This document shows positions 54,262 to 64,000 of a stretch of 64,000 nucleotides of DNA, one piece after another (the stretch's first letter is position 1; each line of letters begins with the position of its first letter). Made by a program: the position numbers and the translations under genes. A model generated the notes under the pieces. It was not told the origin of the DNA. It was given only the letters and a program-made list of their open reading frames with translations, and did not search any database. Source of the stretch: Capniomyces stellatus (Eukaryota; Kickxellomycota; Harpellomycetes; Harpellales; Legeriomycetaceae); NCBI GenBank assembly GCA_001661515.1, contig LUVW01000014.1, positions 248,001 through 312,000 on the forward strand, given 5' to 3'.

Positions 54262-55110
54262 ATTTACCACTATTTATATCTGTTTACAGAGAACTTTGAC
54301 GGAAAGAGATGAAATGGTATGAAACGTGGTAAGGCGGACGATTTATAGTACAGTTCGATTTTGTTGTTCAATTAGCATATAGTTTTCGGTTTAATTCAAG
54401 TTGTAATAAATCAACTATTCTACTTGAAGTTTACTGCTACTATTGAAATGTTTTCCTGCTATTTACAAGTTTCTTAGGGAGTTGTGTCATAAAAGTCAAC
54501 AATCCAAATTCAATCAAAGAGTACAAACAACCCAATAATAAAGCGAGAATCAATTGGCTTGTTTAAACAAATTTATGACTTGTACTTTACACTAGAATTT
54601 TTTTTTAAATTTAATTTGTATTCGCAATTAACCTAGAAAGACGAGAGTGGATAATAAACTCTGGTGGCCAATCCCAAGTTGATCGTAGTTTCATCTTGCT
54701 TTTTAGTTACTCAAGAACCACAACTAGTTAAATTTTGAAGTTTTAGGATGGATGTGGCCTGTAAGTCGCTGCCATACATAGTCAAAAGTATATCGTACCT
54801 ATCTTATTTGTGGTGCTGATATACTTAAGTAGAGATATGACTTTAACCGAGCTAACACTACAACATCCAAGATTTTGTGGTATCCAACTTTGCAAACTCA
54901 GCGTGTTTAAAAATTTCACTATTGACAGTTTTATGCGTCAAATAAGCATGTCGCTGTAACGTAAAATGTCTTTGCAAACACATCAATTTGTAGTCAAAGT
55001 AAGCCAATGTTTCTGCAGGATGATATTAGATTTGATGCGGCAAAACTTAAGGTCAATAGTTGAAGTATCAATCGTCCCTTTTAAAAACTTTTAGGGGTTT
55101 GATTGCAAAC

Positions 55111-55134
55111 TTGGTTAGTTGGTTAGTTGGTTAG
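55111..55134. repeat. 8-bp tandem repeat TTGGTTAG x3
   Basis: Three perfect copies of TTGGTTAG followed by a partial copy. It does not match a known telomere unit exactly and has no visible function. Confidence 0.7.
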
Positions 55135-55355
55135 TTAAGACTTGATTTCAGTAACCGAAGCAAAAACAATGGTTTTCAAACGCACCGTATTAATGTGTTT
55201 AAGAGCGAATCAAGTGACTTAAGGCCAATTAGAAGCTGGTTTTTAGCGAGCTACTTGCACTGCTGAGGAGTAAATGAGATTTCACTTTAATTCAGTCTGG
55301 CGAATAGATTTAGCGGAAACTACTTGCATTGTTGAATATCGTGGAAATGAAAATT

Positions 55356-55401
55356 CAGAGTATTTTGATTATTAATCAGGATTACTAATCAAAATATTCT
55401 G
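55356..55401. repeat. imperfect inverted repeat, 16-bp stem and 14-nt loop
   Basis: The left arm CAGAGTATTTTGATTA and right arm TAATCAAAATATTCTG pair over 16 positions with a single mismatch that would be G-U in RNA. The loop is 14 nt. No target-site duplication or transposon sequence is evident around it. Confidence 0.75.
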
Positions 55402-56107
55402 TCAAATGAAGAGTAATAAACACAAAAGTTTAAGCAGTGCCTTTAATTGCGTATTGTCTATTTGACGATTAGCATTAATAGCAGTTATTTTAATTCGAAT
55501 TGGGAAAAAAAATATGGTAAAAAAAATGAATATAAAAATAACCAGGAATCCCACCCCACCAAAAAAGCACCAAATCAAAAAGAAAAAAAACAATATTTAG
55601 TATTTTAAAAAAAATTCAGTAAAATTTCAGTAAAATATATTAATTAGTGTACTAATAATTTACTTTAGTAAAAAAATTACATTCAAACACTTGGAATCCT
55701 TCTTTCAAATTAGCGATTAAATTTAATAAATGTAAGTCAGCCAAATCATAAATATCGATTATAATATATCATTGTATAGTGCAGTATTGCTTAGTATACA
55801 TAGTCAGCTGAATGCTTTATTGTTTGTAAAACGGGAGCATTGGTTATGGATTCGAATTTTCTATTTAAACTCAACATCAGCTGCGGAAAAGTTGAATCGG
55901 ATTCAACGTTTTAGAGTAGCGCAGACTTTATAAACAAATATCTGATGTTTTAAACTGGCTCACAAATACTGAATGTTGCAACGAGATATTACTCTTGCGC
56001 CAAGTGAGAATGTGCAAAAGCATTGGAGACAGGAGATAAGAGATACGATTCTTGTTAAATAACACATTCTAACTAAACTGTTTTTGAATCTGTTCCTTAG
56101 ATTAAAA

Positions 56108-56755
56108 ATGGGTCGTCGTCCAGCACGTTGTTATAGATATTGCAAAAACAAGCCATATCCAAAATCCCGATTCTGTCGTGGTGTACCAGATCCAAAGATC
56201 CGTATTTTCGATCTTGGACGTAAGAAGGCCGGAGTTGACGAGTTCCCACTATGCATTCACTTGACATCTGACGAACTCCAACAAATTTCATCAGAGGCCC
56301 TTGAAGCTGCCCGTATTTGCTGCAACAAGTACATCTCAAAGGTTTCAGGAAAAGACTCATTCCACTTGCGTATTCGTGTCCATCCATTCCACGTTCTCCG
56401 TATCAACAAGATGTTGTCATGTGCCGGAGCTGATAGACTCCAAACTGGTATGCGTGGTGCTTGGGGTAAGCCATATGGTACCGCAGCCCGTGTCAAGATT
56501 GGACAAGTTTTGCTTTCAGTCCGTACCAAGGACAGCAACAAAGAAGTTGTTATCGAGGCTCTCCGTCGTGCCAAGTACAAGTTCCCAGGTCGTCAGAAGA
56601 TGATCATCTCAAAGAAATGGGGATTCACCAAGTTGTCACGTGCTGACTACGTCGAAGCCCGTAAAGCCGGAAAATTGCAACCAGATGGTTGTTACGTCAA
56701 ATACCTTGCCGAACACGGTCCATTGTCAAACTACCTTAAGACCATTAAGGCATAA
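56108..56755 (+). CDS. RPL10: 60S ribosomal protein L10 (uL16)
   Basis: Cytosolic ribosomal protein uL16, which sits by the peptidyl-transferase centre and is loaded late in 60S maturation. It has 215 residues, the usual fungal length being about 220. The start is set at 56108 because '[20 protein letters not shown]' is the universal N-terminus; the open frame upstream (from 56084) crosses a splice acceptor. Other signatures are '[19 protein letters not shown]', '[20 protein letters not shown]', the loop '[20 protein letters not shown]' and '[17 protein letters not shown]'. Codons are strongly biased to CGT, GGT/GGA and GCC/GCT, as expected for high expression. A 5'-UTR intron ending at 56100 is likely, as often in ribosomal protein genes. 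Identity is secure. Confidence 0.97.
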   Translation: MGRRPARCYRYCKNKPYPKSRFCRGVPDPKIRIFDLGRKKAGVDEFPLCIHLTSDELQQISSEALEAARICCNKYISKVSGKDSFHLRIRVHPFHVLRINKMLSCAGADRLQTGMRGAWGKPYGTAARVKIGQVLLSVRTKDSNKEVVIEALRRAKYKFPGRQKMIISKKWGFTKLSRADYVEARKAGKLQPDGCYVKYLAEHGPLSNYLKTIKA

Positions 56756-57558
56756 ATTTAGTCATCTGTGCTTTTATTTTATTCGTTAGGCTCGTTTTAA
56801 TGGAATATTATGTTTAGTATGTATGAGTTTATTTCCCAGATAATAAAAATATATAAACAAACTAATATACACACCGCACCCGACTGACTTTATTTTAATC
56901 TAATCAGTCAAAGTATCGGTTGTCGCGTAGTTTTTAGTCTGTTCAGCGGCGTTGATGCTCAAGTCAGTTAGTTCTGGATATCGCTTGGGGATAAATAGCA
57001 AGTTGGCGCTTTTTGTAACTCGTATTTAATGTTTCTGTGGCATCTCTTAGTAGCTATTGATGTTGATGCCCTTTATCTAAGCTGCTCGTGATACTTTTTT
57101 TGTTTTTAATTATTTATTGCCTTTGAAATGGCAACATTGCTAGTATTGGCGTTCTCAAAGTGGTTCATTACTTGCTGTGTTGGGCAATATTGTAGCTCAT
57201 AAGTACATTAGTGTTTTATCTCGCTGTTATTTACAGCCCCTATTAAAACCATACAATGGCACTCCTTTTCAGACATTAAATTTGCATCACTTAATTTTCA
57301 AGCGCAGCAAAATCAGTTAAAATTTGGTAGTACCAAATCAAAAAGACGAGCAAAATTAAAGCAAAAAAAAAAGAATAAAAAAAAAGTAAAGGAGTCGACC
57401 TATTCAGTTGTAAGTTTACGTTTGGAGTGGGTAGACTTTTTCTTCGCTTCGCTTCGTTTTTTTAGTGTTTACCAACATTTAAGTTAACAAACGCGAATAA
57501 GTATATGGATTTTATCACGTTTACTATCTTGTGTTATATGTACTGTATTTAAGCCAAA
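56756..57558. other. intergenic between RPL10 and the DDX20-like gene
   Basis: No gene seen. AATAAAAATATATAAA near 56840 is a likely RPL10 polyadenylation region; the right half is AT-rich upstream DNA of the helicase gene. Confidence 0.45.
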
Positions 57559-60500
57559 ATGGACTTGAATGCAAGTGATCCAGAAGTCAATTCCTTTGAT
57601 TTACTGGGACGAAAAAACACTCTAGGAATCCAAGGTAAAGAGCTAAGCTTCCAAGACATTCTAACCGATGAAAGGATGCTTAGAGGAGCAAAAAGCCTAG
57701 GCTATAAAAGGCCTTCGCCAATCCAATTGCAAACAATACCGCTAGGTCGACTAGGCAGTGATATAATAGCCCAGGCAAAATCCGGGACAGGAAAAACAGC
57801 CGTCTTTGCAATTTTAGGAATCGAGGCAGTTAAATTGGATATTAATCGCCCACAGGTTTGTAATTTTTCCAAAATTTAAAATGCACAGTTTTACACCCCT
57901 ATCGCCTCTAAAGCGAACAGCCTTGCTTGATAGCTTTGCTAGGAGTTGGAATTCGGAATTTGCTGTCAAGAGAATCTGCTTTATATTTTCAATCATTGGT
58001 ATAGTACAAGGATCTAAATAAATAAGCTTTATAAACCTGATTCATATACCAGGCTATAATGATAGCACCGACACGAGAACTGGCGATGCAGATAGCTAAT
58101 GTAATTCAGGATCTGGGCGAGTTTTACACAGAGCTAAACACGCACGTTTTTATTGGTGGCACACCCATCAGTTTAGACAAAGCAAATTGCTCAAACTGCC
58201 ATATAGCAGTTGGAACACCAGGTACGTAAATAAATACCAAGAAAACATGCTTGTGAAATATATGCCGTCTCCATACATATCTATTGCTATCCAGCTTTTG
58301 GCTTATGATCTGCTTGTGTATATTTTTCTATCTTTCTACTCTAGGTCGGATGCTGAGCTTGATAAAAAGCGGCGATTTAAAAACAGAAAACATCAACCTT
58401 TCGGTGCTAGACGAGGCTGATAGGCTAATGGAACACCCATTTTTGGACCAAATACAGTAAGCTTCTAATATTATTTGGTTAAATATCTTGTTATCCGCAT
58501 TTCCTACTATTTTTTTTCTTTGGCACCATTATTATCATCATTACTAGTACTACTTTTGTGATTGTTAATCTGTGCTTTCAAAACCATTCATTTTTTTGCA
58601 CCCTTAGAGAGATTTTTGACCTATTGCCAAAAACCCGTCAAAAACTGTTTTTCTCTGCCACATATGACGAGTCTTTATTAAAAAAAGTTGAGTCGTATGC
58701 TAACAGGGACGTAAAGTACGCAATACTTTCTAATGGAGCACCAACTCTAGACGGTAGGTAGTCTGGGCGCCTTTAAAAATAATGTTGCTCGGTGGCAAGT
58801 TTGAATCTGTATTAATAAATGCAATATCTTTACTTTCAAATGATGTTTTGACTTAATACCAATAGCTGTCGATTTGTACTACTCTAAATGCAGTGGCCCA
58901 GTTCACAAGATCCAGCAGATAATAACAATATTTACGGTTATTCAGTTTACACAGTGTATTATTTTCATCAACGACCGATCATTGTGAGCATCCTTACTTA
59001 TATTTACGATCACCAAGTTGACATCTCTTACAATTGAGGAATTTGCGGAACTTGAATTTAGTCTAACATCAATCTTGATTATACACTTTGATCTACTTGT
59101 GTAGATCAAGTCTTTTGATGAAAAAATTGGCCAAAAGCGGTTACACTTCAGCTTACATATCAGGTACTACCAACTGGTATTATTTTTATTGAAATACTAC
59201 CAATTATCCTTGATTGGCCAGTACCTCGCTTGCTATCCACAAACAAACAACTTTTTTTTTAGAGTCGTTTTACAAACCTTTGTTTGGCTATCATCCACAT
59301 GAATAGGGGAAATTAGTCAAAGAGAAAGAACAGAAGTGTTTGAAAGAGCGAGGAATTTTAATATCAGGGTTCTCGTTTGTAGCGATTTGGTAAATTCTTA
59401 TATTTAGGCCACATTATTTAGCGTCTAATTTTTGTTTTTCAATATCTGCCTTTTGATATTTACTTGCAAGACTGCCTTAAAGTTGGGTGTTTGATTTGAA
59501 TATGTTGACAGTTGTGCTGCCTCTCTTTTTTACATTGTACTTTGGGTGGGTTTAGATTGCTAGAGGTATAGACATCGAGTGTGTGGACTTGGTGATAAAT
59601 ATGGATATACCAAGGGATACTGCTTTGTTTTTACATCGGGTAGGCCGTACTGGCAGATTCGGTAAGTACAAGTATGTTTTAGTTATTTGATACTTGATGT
59701 TTGCCAACCGCAACATAACACAAGTTGATGTTACTTTGAGTTATATATTTGTTTGGTTCTTATCTTTGGATACAACGAATCTGAACCGGGTATAGGAACA
59801 AGGGGCACAGCAATCACGCTGGTCGACGAGAGTGAAATGGAGTCGATCAGGCTATTGAGCGAGATACTTTTCTCCGAAATCAAACCACTAAACGACAAAT
59901 ATCCGATATTAAATGGTAAAAACATTTGCTTGTATTTTCAGTGCGTTGTAATTTTATACTGCAGTAACATCAAGAAAGAAGTATTCTCGTTTGATGCAAT
60001 ATTAAACTAGTTGCCATATCAATATTAAATTAATATTGTACCAATGTCATATCAATGTCATCCCAAAACCATTAAAAATCGGGCCTTTGCACTTGAAATG
60101 GAAATTAGAGAATATCCAGGCTATCAAACGTGCGCGCGAGATGCGGGTTTTGTCTGAAAATGCAAATCATGTCGGCAGATCCACATCGTTAGAACTGCGC
60201 GTCTCTGAACCACCCTTGGCAAACAAGAAGTCGTTTAAAAAAACCAAAACTGGTGACCAAAAGTGTCTAATCAACTCTGCTGAAGCTGCGGATACAGTAA
60301 AGTATTCAAGCAACAACGTTCATAGCCTAGCCAAAAAAACAGAGAATAAAGCAAATGTTTGGCCAATGAGCAACAATAATCAAGCTAGCTACGAGAACAT
60401 CACTAGCAGAGCCATTAAGACTGATGTTGGAATCGAAAGTGAGCTTAATAATTCTTGTAAATCAGTTAAATGCAGCGATCTACACTTTAAGCATTTACCA

Positions 60501-60629
60501 CAAATTCACCACCAATCTCACTATATGTGCACAGTGAATCCTCAAAGCGAAACGGATCCCAATCCTGGGGGTTTGACTACAGACTTATACGGCACCATGG
60601 AGGCGTTTTGGCATTCGCACTTTGAATAG
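57559..60629 (+). CDS. DDX20: DDX20/Gemin3-like DEAD-box RNA helicase, ten exons
   Basis: Exons 57559-57855, 58053-58221, 58345-58456, 58608-58753, 58866-58983, 59105-59163, 59307-59389, 59556-59661, 59796-59915 and 60109-60629 give 576 residues. All helicase motifs are present: Q motif '[14 protein letters not shown]', motif I 'AKSGTGKT', Ia '[10 protein letters not shown]', Ib 'TPGR', II 'DEAD', III 'SAT', V 'ARGID', VI '[10 protein letters not shown]'. '[20 protein letters not shown]' and 'IAVGTPGRM' closely match Gemin3 (DDX20), the helicase of the SMN complex that assembles Sm cores on snRNAs, better than eIF4A or Dhh1 types. The C-terminal about 175 residues are polar, Lys/Ser/Asn-rich and unlike animal Gemin3. 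Splice positions were chosen by GT-AG and frame. DEAD-box identity is certain; the Gemin3 subfamily is likely. Confidence 0.85.
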
Positions 60630-60896
60630 CTGCATTTGAAAAGCATATATTAGAAACAGAACGCGTGTATCTGTGTTTATAACAATACTTTGTAGATAAT
60701 ATTGAGGTTTATACGAATTTATTTAATTGTTTATTTGAAACTGTGTATCAGGTATTCCTGATACTGGGTTTAAAGTAACTAGAATAAACCATAAACGTAT
60801 ACTATAGCGCCATTTGAAACTCAGATTAACGATGGAGCTCGTTGTAATTTTCCTTTTGATAGGTTTGACTCGGCGCCAGGAATGGCTTCAAGTGGC
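60630..60896. terminator. convergent 3' spacer between helicase and CBM19-like gene
   Basis: Short AT-rich spacer that must end both transcripts; AATAAACC occurs near 60782. No gene seen. Confidence 0.4.
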
Positions 60897-63526
60897 TCAG
60901 CTGCGGTCTGGAAAATCACAATACACATGGACATTTGAAAGTGACTTGCAAACGGTGGCTGTTCCGCAGTTTCTTTTAATAAATTTACCAAAGCTGCATT
61001 GCAGATAGGAGTTCTTGTCGTGTTCCATACACGCATACTCTCCTTCAAAGCAGTCGCCATCTGTATCAAATGTTAAAATCGAGTTAGAGGTTAGATTCAA
61101 TTCCAATATTTGGTTGTTTGTTGGCAAATTTACATGAATATTTAACTTGGTGTATTCTTACGTTCTTTTATATGGCCGCTATTATGGTTTTGGTTATGAT
61201 TGTGGTTGTGATTTTGATTATGGTTGTGATTATAGTTGTCTTGTTCATGGTCGCGGTCACGGTCATCGTCGTAGTGATAGTAATAATCATCACGGCTCTG
61301 CCTAGTTACATCTCCCCTTCCTCTTACATTATTCCAAGTTCCATAATCACCTTCATCATAATCATCATTATCGTTTTCAAAAATATGTACATAGTTTTTT
61401 ATTTGTTGTCTTTCATTATTATTTCCTCTTGCGTTATTTTTGCGACTGGCTATTTCAGGAACGTTGTTATCAAATCTAAATCGGTTGTCTGTCGCATCAT
61501 CTTCAAATCTGTATTCCAGTATGTCTAGGCATAAATATCAAAAGTTAAACGCATCTTTAGTTTGCAATCAACTTTAAGTTAGTATAAAACTAGTTAAATT
61601 TGAATGTTTCCATACCATCATCTCCAACATTTTCACCATCATTGTCACCATATCCATAGTCACCACCATTGCCATCATTGTCACCATTGCCATCATTGTC
61701 ACCATATTCATCATTGCCATCATTGCCATCATTGTCACCATATTCATCATTGCCATCATTGCCATCATTGTCACCATATTCATCATTGCCATCATTGCCA
61801 TCATTGCCATCATTGCCATCATTGCCATCATTGCCATCATTGCCATCATTGCCATCATTGCCATCATTGCCATCATTGCCATCATTGCCATCATTGCCAT
61901 CATTGCCATCATTGCCATCATTGCCATCATTGCCATCATTGCCATCATTGCCATCATTGCCATCATTGCCATCATTGCCATCATTGCCATCATTGCCATC
62001 ATTGCCATCATTGCCATCATTGCCATCATTGCCATCATTGCCATCATTGCCATCATTGCCATCATTGCCANTCCATCATTGCCATCATTGCCATCATTGC
62101 CATCATTGCCATCATTGCCATCATTGCCATCATTGCCATCATTGCCATCATTGCCATCATTGCCATCATTGCCATCATTGCCATCATTGCCATCATTGCC
62201 ATCATTGCCATCATTGCCATCATTGCCATCATTGCCATCATTGCCATCATTGCCATCATTGCCATCATTGCCATCATTGCCATCATTGCCATCATTGCCA
62301 TCATTGCCATCATTGCCATCATTGCCATCATTGCCATCATTGCCATCATTGCCATCATTGCCATCATTGCCATCATTGCCATCATTGCCATCATTGCCAT
62401 CATTGCCATCATTGCCATCATTGCCATCATTGCCATCATTGCCATCATTGCCATCATTGCCATCATTGCCATCATTGCCATCATTGCCATCATTGCCATC
62501 ATTGCCATCATTGCCATCATTGCCATCATTGCCATCATTGCCATCATTGCCATCATTGCCATCATTGCCATCATTGCCATCATTGCCATCATTGCCACCA
62601 TTGCCATCATTGCCATCATTGCCACCATTGCCATCATTGCCATCATCTCCATCATTGCCACCATTGCCATTATTGCCATTATTGTCGCCATTGCCATCAT
62701 TGCCATCATTGCCATCGTTTCCACCATCTCCACCATCTCCACCATTGCCGCCATTGCCATTATTGCCGCCATTGCCATCATTGCCATTATTGCCACCATC
62801 TCCACCATCTCCACCATCTCCGCCATTGCCGCCATTGCCATTATTGCCATTATTGCCATTATTGTTGCCATTGCCATTATTGCCACCATCTCCACCATCT
62901 CCACCATCTCCGCCATTGCCGCCATTGCCATTATTGCCATTATTGTCGCCATTGCCATTATTGCCATTATTGCCATTATTTCCATCATCTCCATCATTGC
63001 CATTATTTCCACCATTTCCATTATTGCCACCATTTCCATTATTGCCATCACTGTCATCATCGTCATAATCCTGGTAGTAGTCAACCACATTTTGGCTATT
63101 GTTGATACCATTACCTTGGATTCCTTGGGTTGAAGTTGGGGGTTGTTTATCACTGACTGTCGCTGTGTTTTTACCAATATTAGTATTGGTATCCTTCTGG
63201 TCATCATCATAATTCTCATCACCTTCATCCAAAGTAATGAATCTGTCTTCAAGTGTTTTACCATTTTGATTGTTATCTTCTACGGTGTCATCTCTTTTAA
63301 CAATGCTGTTGTACACTGGTTCGTTGTACAGATTGGAACTGCTGGTTGTTTTGCTACTAGCCAGCCCAAAGCCACACGCGCGAGTAGGCATTTCTTGGTC
63401 ATAGTCCTCAATGGTTTTTTGATCGGATCTTACCATTGGTACGGCAGAAACAGCAGCATTGGTAAGTAGGTAAGACACAGATAGGCATACTACCTTTTTC
63501 CACTTCCAATAATTTGATTTTGTCAT
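60897..63526 (-). CDS. secreted Gly-Asn-Asp repeat protein with C-terminal CBM19-like chitin-binding domain
   Basis: Three exons: 63526-61616, 61524-61162 and 61060-60897. Translation starts at the ATG of 'MTKSNYWKWKKVVCLSVSYL'; an open frame 3 codons further upstream begins with TTG and is not used. A signal peptide is followed by an acidic region with a Lys-Arg site, then a giant Gly-Asn-Asp/Gly repeat of about 470 residues. Exon 2 gives an Asn/His/Asp-rich segment ('YYYHYDDDRDRDHEQDNYNH'). Exon 3 encodes a six-Cys domain: 'GDCFEGEYACMEHDKNSYLQ', 'CSFGKFIKRNCGTATVCKSL', then YC near the end. Its spacing fits CBM19-type chitin-binding modules. About 810 residues in total. The single n at 62071 shifts the apparent frame inside the repeat, so uncorrected calls turn into an Ala-Met-Met pattern and miss exons 2 and 3. 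Role as a wall or host-chitin binding protein is inferred. Confidence 0.78.
61780..62600. repeat. 9-bp coding minisatellite (ATCATTGCC)n
   Basis: Roughly 90 almost perfect copies of a 9-bp unit (Gly-Asn-Asp on the minus strand), flanked on both sides by diverged 9-bp and 18-bp variants over about 61640-63055. An n at 62071 joins two blocks with a spacing that is not a multiple of three, which suggests a collapsed or gapped assembly. True copy number is unknown. Confidence 0.95.
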
Positions 63527-64000
63527 TTCAGTCAATAATTTACTGGTTTTTTTTTACTTTGTCTTGTTTTAAAATTTTAAAATGAATTTGGTTTTACTTG
63601 CTGAAATATAATTGAGAACTTCAAGTCAAATTATAAATAAGATATGTGGATAGACTCGATGACTCACGAGCATCAGCTTATATACATATTTATCCTTGAA
63701 AAATATCCATTGTAGAGCACAAAATTTAGATACAGCCAGGCATTGACTTGGTTTACATTAACGAAAGAGCATTTATTCTATTACGTTCGAATGTGAGGTT
63801 TAACAGTTTCAATTTCTTATATTCGAGTCTTGAAATTCTATTAAAAATCCTACTTCTTTTTAACTAAACTAGTTATCAGAATCAAAACAGTTGACTAAAT
63901 ATGGACCTTTAACTTGTATAGTTGGTTTACTAGCAGTCGATTCGCGATCTTGCTATATTGGCCAAAACGAACAATGTCATGTTGGAGCTATTAATCAAGA
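63527..64000. other. upstream region of the CBM19-like gene, window end
   Basis: No gene seen. In the minus-strand sense the 70 bases before the ATG are A-rich, like other leaders in the window. Confidence 0.45.

Larger units (their letters stand above)
54262..56107. other. 1.8-kb upstream region of RPL10 and the unknown gene
   Basis: No coding region seen. It includes a short tandem repeat (55111-55134), an imperfect 16-bp hairpin (55356-55401) and, next to RPL10, a likely 5'-UTR intron end (branch-like TTCTAAC at 56068, acceptor TTCCTTAG ending at 56100). A GTAAGT at about 55731 is a candidate donor. Confidence 0.5.

Noticed and set aside
61118..61528. Plus-strand 136-codon hydrophobic frame
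   Set aside because: It is antisense to exon 2 of the CBM19-like gene; the Ile/Val runs are the reverse complement of Asn/Asp/His codons.
61604..63133. Plus-strand open frames through the minisatellite (Cys-His-His, Leu-Pro-Ser and Ile-Ala-Ile repeats)
   Set aside because: They are shadows of a 9-bp repeat without stops in any frame. They lack signal, start context and non-repeat domains, whereas the minus frame has a signal peptide and correct splicing.

Overview
This window reads as nuclear DNA of an AT-rich, intron-bearing fungus. The evidence is a Cyc8/Ssn6-type corepressor, a yeast-type SAICAR synthetase, COX15, a mitochondrial Hsp70 with its GrpE partner, short GT-AG introns of about 55-370 nt, and a tRNA intron placed just after the anticodon. 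The gene set also keeps components that budding yeast lacks (exportin-7, a Gemin3-like DEAD-box helicase, a multi-OB CTC1-like protein). It includes a secreted protein with a CBM19-like chitin-binding tail. Together these suggest an early-diverging lineage, possibly the Zoopagomycota/Kickxellomycotina (for example insect-gut trichomycetes). The lineage is an inference.

Layout from left to right: a GrpE/Mge1 gene (+, 1.1 kb); about 7.5 kb with no convincing gene; a 1733-residue Cyc8-like corepressor (+); COX15 (-, 3 exons); a secreted GHGG-repeat protein with a Cys tail (-); two threonine tRNA genes 10 nt apart (-); prefoldin subunit 6 (+, 5 exons) convergent with an AhpD-like protein (-, 5 exons); ADE1 (+, 4 exons); a single-exon 1742-residue CTC1-like protein (-) followed at once by XPO7 (-, 17 exons); tRNA-Val(AAC) (+); mitochondrial Hsp70 SSC1 (+) convergent with RNA polymerase I/III subunit RPC40 (-, 5 exons); an MGST3-type MAPEG protein (+); a SET/NAP histone chaperone (+, 7 exons including 22- and 29-nt exons); an unrecognised 148-residue protein (-, 4 exons); RPL10 (+); a DDX20/Gemin3-like helicase (+, 10 exons); and a secreted glycine/asparagine/aspartate-repeat protein ending in a CBM19-like domain (-, 3 exons).

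Nearly all genes are housekeeping genes and I see no biosynthetic cluster or intact mobile element. Functional links are between products rather than neighbours: Mge1 is the nucleotide exchange factor of Ssc1, COX15 and Ssc1 act in mitochondria, RPC40 and RPL10 serve ribosome production, and the CTC1-like protein and XPO7 lie in tandem without obvious functional ties. The most unusual signals are four. (1) The secreted repeat protein with a chitin-binding end is split by an ambiguous base inside its repeat. (2) The CTC1-like protein is in a fungus. (3) Synonymous codon choice switches sharply from purine-ending to pyrimidine-ending inside long genes. (4) The paired tRNA-Thr genes look dicistronic. 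Exon borders were assigned by eye from GT/AG sites, frame continuity and family similarity; no alignment was run.
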